A stretch of DNA of 64,000 nt, taken from NCBI RefSeq assembly GCF_004341625.1, contig NZ_SLZG01000010.1, positions 124,001 through 188,000 on the forward strand, given 5' to 3'. Positions 59,028 to 64,000 of this stretch are shown one piece after another. Position 1 is the stretch's first letter. Each line of letters starts with the position of its first letter. The DNA is from Rhizobium sp. BK376 (lineage in GTDB: Bacteria; Pseudomonadota; Alphaproteobacteria; Rhizobiales; Rhizobiaceae). Below the pieces are notes generated by a model. The model made no database searches, had not been told where the DNA came from, and was given only the letters and a program-made list of their open reading frames with translations. Made by a program: the position numbers and the translations under genes.

Positions 59028-61085
59028 CTATTCCCTTGTTGCCGCTGCGGCATAGACCGGCAGTTCGGCGCGCAGTTTTTCTTCCTCGATATGGCAGGCG
59101 ATCTCGTGTGTGTCCGACATCTGCCGGATCGGCGGGGCAACGCTATCGCAGATCGCGCCGACCTTTCGGTGGCAGCGCGTCGCGAAGCGACAGCCCGCAG
59201 GCACATTGACCGGGCTCGGCGTTTCGCCGGTCAGCCGAATCCGTTCGCGCGGTTCCTCGTCGGGGTTCGGGCTGCGGATCGCCGAAATCAGCGCTTCGGT
59301 ATAAGGGTGAGTTCCGCCGCCGAAGACCTCCTCGACCGTGCCCTTCTCCATCACCTTGCCGAGATACATGACGACGACCTTGTCGGCGACGTGCCGGACG
59401 AGCGCCAGGTCATGGCTGATGAACAGCATCGTCGTATGCTTCTCTCGCTGGATGTCGAGAAGCAGGGTAACGACCGCTGCCTGAACCGAGACGTCGAGCG
59501 CCGAGACCGGTTCGTCGGCAACGATCAGCGACGGATCAGCGGCAAAGGCGCGGGCAATGGCGATGCGCTGCTTCTGTCCGCCGGAGAGCTGGCTCGGCTT
59601 GCGATCGGCAACCGTGGGCGACAGGCGCACCATTTCCAGAAGCTCCCGGACCCGCTGCTCGATCGCGGCCTTGCCCTTGCGGACCCCGAACTTCTTGATC
59701 GAGCGACGGATCGAGAAGGCGGCAGAGTGGGACGGGTTGAGCGTACTGTCCGGATTCTGGAAGATCATCTGGATGGATTGCAGCAGATGCCGCGGACGCT
59801 CGCGTGCCTGAAGCTCGGCGATGTTCTCGCCGGCCATGCGGATCGATCCTGAAGTCGCACTGTCCAGACCGGTGACGATGCGCGCCAGCGTCGACTTTCC
59901 GCAGCCGGATTCGCCGACCAGCGCGACGATCTCGGCCTTGCGGGCGCTAAAGGACACCGCCTCGTTGGCTTTGACCGCCTTCTGAGCGCTGATCCGGTAA
60001 AGCTTCGTTACGTCGGATAGGGTGATCGCTTCTTCCTGCTGGGCCGTGCTGGATAGCGTCGGCGGCAGAATTGTGCGGGGCCGGTCCATCTCCTGCCAGC
60101 GGGCACAACGGACGAGATGATCGGCTCCGGCCGACGTCAGGTCGAGATCAGGTCGGTCGCAGAGACCGGCGGTGAAGCCTGAGCAGCGCGGCCCGAAGAA
60201 GCAGCCTTCCGGCCGCTCCTGCGGCAACGGAATATGGCCGGGAATGGCGGCGAGCGAGCGGCTGCGCTTGTCGCTGCCGATATCGGGAATGCAGTCGATC
60301 AGCCCCTGCGTATAGGGGTGGCGGGGCTTGCGGAACAGGTCGGCGGTCGTCCCCTCCTCGACCATTTCGCCGGAATACATGATGCCGACACGGTCGCAGG
60401 TCTCGGCAATCAGGCCGAGATTATGGGAAATGAACAGCAGGCTGGTCGAATAACGCTTCCTGAGCTCGCCGATCAGGTCGATGACGGCGGCTTCGACCGT
60501 GACATCGAGCCCGGTCGTCGGCTCGTCGAGCAGTAGCAGCGACGGCCGCGCCAGCAGCGCCATGGCAATGACGACGCGCTGCTGCTGACCGCCGGAGAGC
60601 TGGTGCGGATAGCGCTTCAGCATATCGCCGGCATCGGGCAGGCGGACGTCATCCAGCATCGCGGCGGCCATTTCCATGGCCTCCTTCTTCGTCGACCCCA
60701 GATGCAGCAGCGGCACCTCCGCGAGCTGCGACCCGATCGTCTTGACCGGATTGAGCGCGCTCATCGGATCCTGGTAGACCATGGCGATGCGACGGCCCCT
60801 GATGGCCCGCAATTCCCTGGCACTGGCGCCGACAAGCTCCTTGCCGTCGAAGCGGATGCTGCCATTGGCAATCACACCCGTATTGCCGAGATAGCCCATG
60901 ATCGCCATGGCGGTCGTGCTCTTGCCGCACCCAGATTCCCCAACGAGACCATAGCTTTCCCCCGGCCGGACGCTGAAGGAGAGGCTCGGGACCGCGACAA
61001 CGGTATCGGTCTTTCCGCGAAACTCGATCCTCAGGTCCCTGATATCGAGGAGGGGTTCGAGATCGGACATCGGTGCGCCGGACAT
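59028..61085 (-). CDS. Fused double ABC ATPase for peptide-type import (DppD-DppF-like)
   Basis: A 685-aa protein with two complete ABC domains. Domain 1 (about 15-260): LVGESGCGKSTTAMA, LSGGQQQRVVIA, LLLLDEPTTGLD. Domain 2 (about 370-600): LVGESGCGKSTLARI, LSGGQKQRIAIA, LIVADEPVSALD. Each is followed by an oligopeptide-transporter C-terminal part with Cys-rich Fe-S-like motifs (GPRCSGFTAGLCDRPD, RFATRCHRKVGAICD). Gene fusion of DppD and DppF, as in YejF or GsiA. ATG 61085 has AAGGAG 6 bases before it; ATG 61121, overlapping the permease stop, has a weaker site, and the frame stays open to 62000 through the permease. Confidence 0.92.
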   Translation of the reverse strand: MSGAPMSDLEPLLDIRDLRIEFRGKTDTVVAVPSLSFSVRPGESYGLVGESGCGKSTTAMAIMGYLGNTGVIANGSIRFDGKELVGASARELRAIRGRRIAMVYQDPMSALNPVKTIGSQLAEVPLLHLGSTKKEAMEMAAAMLDDVRLPDAGDMLKRYPHQLSGGQQQRVVIAMALLARPSLLLLDEPTTGLDVTVEAAVIDLIGELRKRYSTSLLFISHNLGLIAETCDRVGIMYSGEMVEEGTTADLFRKPRHPYTQGLIDCIPDIGSDKRSRSLAAIPGHIPLPQERPEGCFFGPRCSGFTAGLCDRPDLDLTSAGADHLVRCARWQEMDRPRTILPPTLSSTAQQEEAITLSDVTKLYRISAQKAVKANEAVSFSARKAEIVALVGESGCGKSTLARIVTGLDSATSGSIRMAGENIAELQARERPRHLLQSIQMIFQNPDSTLNPSHSAAFSIRRSIKKFGVRKGKAAIEQRVRELLEMVRLSPTVADRKPSQLSGGQKQRIAIARAFAADPSLIVADEPVSALDVSVQAAVVTLLLDIQREKHTTMLFISHDLALVRHVADKVVVMYLGKVMEKGTVEEVFGGGTHPYTEALISAIRSPNPDEEPRERIRLTGETPSPVNVPAGCRFATRCHRKVGAICDSVAPPIRQMSDTHEIACHIEEEKLRAELPVYAAAATRE

Positions 61086-61117
61086 CGTAACTCCTTGCAG
61101 GTTGGATACGGTCAGGT

Positions 61118-61993
61118 TCATGGCTTCCAGGCCTCGCGCATGCCGTCGGCAAGCAGATTGAAGCCAAGGACGAGGCTGACAAGCGCTGCGGACGGTATCA
61201 GGGACATTAGCGGCCAGACGTTGAGCACGGTCACGCTTTCCTTGACCATGCCGCCCCAATCCGGGTTCGGTGGCGGCAGGCCAAGACCGAGGAAGCCGAG
61301 GATGCCGATGGTGATGATGGTGTAGCCGATGCGCAGGCAGGCATCGACGATCAGCATGCTGCGGCAGTTCGGCAGGAGCTCGACGAGCATGATGTAGATC
61401 GTGCTCTCGGCCCTCAGCTTGGCGGCCGCGATATATTCCTGCTCCTTCAACCCGAGGACCAAGCCGCGGGTGATGCGGCCGATGCCCGGCGCCGAGGCGA
61501 TCGTCGTCGCGATGACGATGTTCAGAACCGAGGGGCCGATATTGGCGATCAGGATCACGTAGATCACGAGGACCGGGAAGGCGAGGATGATGTCGGAGAA
61601 GCGGCTGATCAGCGTGTCGATCCAGCCGCCATAGTAACCCGCCACCATGCCCATGGTGATGCCGACGATCATTGCGACCGCGACCGAGAGCGGGGCGACA
61701 GACAGAACCGTGCGTGCACCGAAGATCAACCGGGCGAGCACATCGCGGCCGAGAATATCCGTACCCAGCCAGTGCGCAGCCGACGGGAACGGATTGCCCA
61801 TCGCCATCACGTCGGAATCGGTCGGCGAAGGCAGCGGTAGGATGGGTGCAAGCAGCGCCGCAGCGACCCAGAAGGCCACCAGGAATAGCCCGACGACGGC
61901 CGTCTTCGAATGGAAGATGCGCATCCAGTTCGGCCGGGCGGCACGCTTTGCCGGTACGACCTTGACGCCAGCGATATTGTCTTGAAGCGCCAT
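61118..61993 (-). CDS. Peptide-type ABC permease (DppC-like)
   Basis: A 291-aa inner-membrane permease. A short N-terminal tail and first helix (VVGLFLVAFWVAAALLAPIL) precede the HWLGTDILGRDVLARLIFGAR block typical of DppC/OppC, and the EAA loop is KEQEYIAAAKLRAEST. Starts 3 bases after the partner permease stop. In this family substrates include peptides, nickel, opines and sugars; the adjacent amidohydrolases suggest a small cyclic or amide compound. Confidence 0.92.
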   Translation of the reverse strand: MALQDNIAGVKVVPAKRAARPNWMRIFHSKTAVVGLFLVAFWVAAALLAPILPLPSPTDSDVMAMGNPFPSAAHWLGTDILGRDVLARLIFGARTVLSVAPLSVAVAMIVGITMGMVAGYYGGWIDTLISRFSDIILAFPVLVIYVILIANIGPSVLNIVIATTIASAPGIGRITRGLVLGLKEQEYIAAAKLRAESTIYIMLVELLPNCRSMLIVDACLRIGYTIITIGILGFLGLGLPPPNPDWGGMVKESVTVLNVWPLMSLIPSAALVSLVLGFNLLADGMREAWKP

Positions 61994-61996
61994 GGT

Positions 61997-63010
61997 TCAC
62001 CTCACCCGGATGCGTGGATCGAGCAGCATGTAGCCGAGATCGCCCAGCAGCTGCGTTACGACAGCGACGGCAACAGTGATCAGCGTCGCGGCCTCAAGGG
62101 TCGCGATGTCGCCGAAGAGGCTCGCATCGAGGATCAGCCGACCGAAGCCCGGATAGGCAAAGACCAGTTCGGTTACTACGACGCCGCTGATCAGGAAGTT
62201 GATCTGCAGCAGCAGCACCGTAAAGGGGGCGATCATCGCATTACGAAGCGCATGACCCAGAACAACGCGGCGCGTATTCATGCCTTTCAGGACTGCGGTG
62301 CGAATATAGGGCCGCTCCATCACGCCGATCATCGAGACGCGGATCATGCGGGCGACATAGCCGAAATCGTAGATGACAAGGACCGCGACCGGCAGCACGA
62401 ACTGTGACGGGACCGGCCATCCGCCGTCGCTGTTCAGCGGGCTGGTGCCGGGCAGGATCGGCCAGAGAATGACGAAGAGGGTCACCAGGAAGACGCCGGA
62501 GGCGAATTCCGGAATGGAGGTGAAGGTAATGCAGATGACCGAGAGCGTGCGGTCGAGCACGCCGCCCTCCTTCAGCCCAGACAGGATGCCGAAGATGATC
62601 GACAACGGCACGATCAGGAGAAAGGCGAGGCCTGCCAGGATCGCGGTATTGCCGAGCCTGTTCCAGATCACGTCGTTGACCGGCAGCTTGTTGAGCGTCG
62701 AATAGCCGAAATTGCCGAAGTATTGCGCGCCGCGCGGATCCTTGAAGTTCAGGCCCGTGCTCGGGTCCTGCAACGGATCGGGGATGGCGCCGACGAGAAC
62801 GCCGAGCCAGCGGCCGTAGCGCACGATGAGCGGATCGTTGGCCTTCAGCTTCTCAGTCAGGATATCGACCTGCTGCTGTGTCGCGAAGGGGCCGAGCGAC
62901 TTGCGCGCCACGCTTCCGGGCGTGAACTCGCACACCGCAAAGACCAGGAATGATGCGCACAGCATGGTGAGCAGCATCATGATCAGCCGTTTTACAAGAA
63001 ATTTCGACAT
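61997..63010 (-). CDS. Peptide-type ABC permease (DppB-like)
   Basis: A 337-aa inner-membrane permease beginning FLVKRLIMMLLTMLCASFLVF, with six helices, DppB-type signatures GVLDRTLSVICITFTSIPEF and the EAA loop region MERPYIRTAVLKGMNTRRV. It follows the binding-protein gene with a hairpin in the gap and is coupled to the DppC-like gene. Confidence 0.92.
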   Translation of the reverse strand: MSKFLVKRLIMMLLTMLCASFLVFAVCEFTPGSVARKSLGPFATQQQVDILTEKLKANDPLIVRYGRWLGVLVGAIPDPLQDPSTGLNFKDPRGAQYFGNFGYSTLNKLPVNDVIWNRLGNTAILAGLAFLLIVPLSIIFGILSGLKEGGVLDRTLSVICITFTSIPEFASGVFLVTLFVILWPILPGTSPLNSDGGWPVPSQFVLPVAVLVIYDFGYVARMIRVSMIGVMERPYIRTAVLKGMNTRRVVLGHALRNAMIAPFTVLLLQINFLISGVVVTELVFAYPGFGRLILDASLFGDIATLEAATLITVAVAVVTQLLGDLGYMLLDPRIRVR

Positions 63011-63045
63011 TGGAACATCAGTCCGAGTTACGCGCGATCAGCGGA

Positions 63046-63072
63046 TATTCGCCCGGCAATACCGGGCGAATA
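63046..63072 (-). terminator. Hairpin between binding-protein and permease genes
   Basis: Perfect 11-bp stem TATTCGCCCGG / CCGGGCGAATA around 5 bases, with no U-run. Such intra-operon hairpins protect the upstream mRNA or attenuate transcription, which would give more binding protein than permease. Confidence 0.6.
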
Positions 63073-63084
63073 CGGCACCGTTCG

Positions 63085-64000
63085 TTAAGCGGAGATCGCG
63101 TATTGATGCGCGAAGATATACTGCGAAGGATGGAGCTCGAAGCCCTTGACCTTCTTGTCCATCACGGTCGAGAAGACGCGCCAGAAGGGCTGAACGATCG
63201 GCCCGTCATCCTGCATGATCGCCTCGATCTTTGCCATGACCTTGCTGCGTTCCTTTGGGTCAAGGATGCCCTCTGCCTGGGTCAGCAGCTGATCGAATTC
63301 CGGATTGGCATAGTGGGATTCGTTCCAGGCGGCATTCGAGCGATAGGCAAGCGACAGCGTCATGATGGCGAGCGGCCGGTGGCCCCAGGCCGTCAGGCTG
63401 AACGGCGCCGATGTCCACACTTCCCAATATTGGGCGCTCGGCAGCGACTTGATGTTGATCTTGACGCCGATGTCCTTGAACTGTTCGGCTAGGACCTGCG
63501 CCGTGTTGAGTTCCCAGATCGGGTCCGGACGCGTCACCATGTCGAATTCGAAGCCGTTCGGATAACCGGCATCGGCAAGCAGCTTCTTGGCCTTCTCGAT
63601 ATCGCGCGGATACTTCGGCAGAGCCGCGTATTCGGGATGCGACGGCGCGACATGGTGATCCTCCGCCGGCGTGCCCGCGCCGAGGAGTGAGGTCTGGATC
63701 ACCTTGTCGCGGTCGATCGCATAACGCATGGCCTGACGAACGCGCTTGTCCTTGAACTGCTCGACGTCAGGATGCATGCGGGCGACGACGGTCTGGGTCG
63801 TTTCGACCTTGTAGACAGCCACATGAGGGAAGTTCTTCATGGCATTGATCTGCACCGCGTCTGCTTCCGAGAGGCCATCGACCTGCTTGGATGCCATCGC
63901 CGCAATGCCGGCGCCCGGATTGTCGCCAAGATCGACATATTCGAACGTGGCGAGATAGGGACCCGTGCCCCAGTAGTCGGTACGCGCCTTGTACTTTGCG
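63085..64000 (-). CDS. Peptide-type ABC substrate-binding protein (SBP_bac_5), C-terminal part
   Basis: The last 305 residues of a family 5 periplasmic binding protein; the gene runs off the right edge, so no start can be given. Seen are KARTDYWGTGPYLATFEY (edge), RVRQAMRYAIDRDKV, AKKLLADAGYPNGF and the C-terminal HPSQYIFAHQYAISA. The usual length is about 530 residues. It is the first gene known of the long importer-catabolic operon. Family 5 proteins bind peptides, opines, nickel chelates and some sugars; the ligand is unknown. Confidence 0.9.
   Translation of the reverse strand, partial: AKYKARTDYWGTGPYLATFEYVDLGDNPGAGIAAMASKQVDGLSEADAVQINAMKNFPHVAVYKVETTQTVVARMHPDVEQFKDKRVRQAMRYAIDRDKVIQTSLLGAGTPAEDHHVAPSHPEYAALPKYPRDIEKAKKLLADAGYPNGFEFDMVTRPDPIWELNTAQVLAEQFKDIGVKINIKSLPSAQYWEVWTSAPFSLTAWGHRPLAIMTLSLAYRSNAAWNESHYANPEFDQLLTQAEGILDPKERSKVMAKIEAIMQDDGPIVQPFWRVFSTVMDKKVKGFELHPSQYIFAHQYAISA

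Noticed and set aside
61118..62000. Extension of the double ATPase ORF to 990 codons
   Set aside because: The upstream 300 codons are the out-of-frame shadow of the DppC-like permease; a ribosome site and family N-terminus place the start at 61085.

Overview
The window is a high-GC segment from an alphaproteobacterium that looks like Rhizobiaceae (Rhizobium or a close relative). Support: an RHE_PE00001/DUF1612-type plasmid-associated protein, a DUF1217 repeat protein, an HmrR-type copper regulator, candidate EcfG (RpoE2-type) general-stress promoters, and many ABC, TetR and SDR genes in tight ATGA-coupled operons. No rRNA, tRNA, phage, insertion sequence or CRISPR array was seen. Content is mostly accessory metabolism, so a secondary replicon or chromosomal accessory region is plausible, but no replication gene is present to settle it.

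Layout, left half. 1-1647: leucine catabolism on the minus strand (ivd, start of mccB). 2189-4758: a small exported protein behind an EcfG-like promoter, then a TctD/TctE-like two-component system, convergent with an SsuABC/TauABC-like importer (4782-7606). 7607-9853: sparse region with a candidate small RNA, a KTSC protein, an XRE regulator and a small conserved protein. 9969-15206: TetR repressor divergent from an RND efflux pair, with a promoter/operator between. 15342-18984: zinc dehydrogenase, low-affinity iron permease-like protein, DUF892 stress protein and the DUF1612 protein. 19069-22058: copper ATPase plus MerR regulator with a textbook 19-bp-spacer promoter. 22129-26989: thiolase, CPA1 antiporter, then an nsrR gene broken by a 1-nt frameshift and hmp, each preceded by an NsrR-like palindrome. 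27199-33161: GGDEF-EAL protein, a molybdopterin oxidoreductase/cytochrome b/periplasmic protein unit with its TetR gene, and a methyltransferase.

Middle. 33352-35961: two tandem related microproteins (48 and 45 aa), one with an EcfG promoter, and a six-repeat DUF1217 protein. 36083-42051: histidine utilisation (hutF divergent from hutI-hutH-hutU, with a HutC-like palindrome between); hutG and hutC are not present. 42106-44240: a VapBC-type pair and a TPR protein fused to a PRMT7/9-like methyltransferase domain, rare in bacteria.

Right half (44447-64000). Two catabolic operons, both minus strand, flank a TetR gene. The left one holds a Gfo/Idh/MocA oxidoreductase, a DUF993 aldolase-like protein and a sugar isomerase. 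The right one is long and translationally coupled: peptide-type ABC importer (binding protein running off the edge, two permeases, fused double ATPase), MFS carrier, intact hydantoinase/dihydropyrimidinase, three SDRs, an NAD-epimerase, a PuuE-like polysaccharide-deacetylase-fold amidohydrolase, a ThDP enzyme, and a second amidohydrolase. Three members have altered active sites: the second amidohydrolase lacks the bridging Lys and two metal His positions, the ThDP enzyme has Pro where the catalytic Glu is expected, and one SDR lacks YxxxK. I infer an import-and-degrade pathway for a cyclic amide, imide, ureide or hydantoin-like compound; the substrate cannot be told from sequence. This operon is the best candidate for an undescribed system here.
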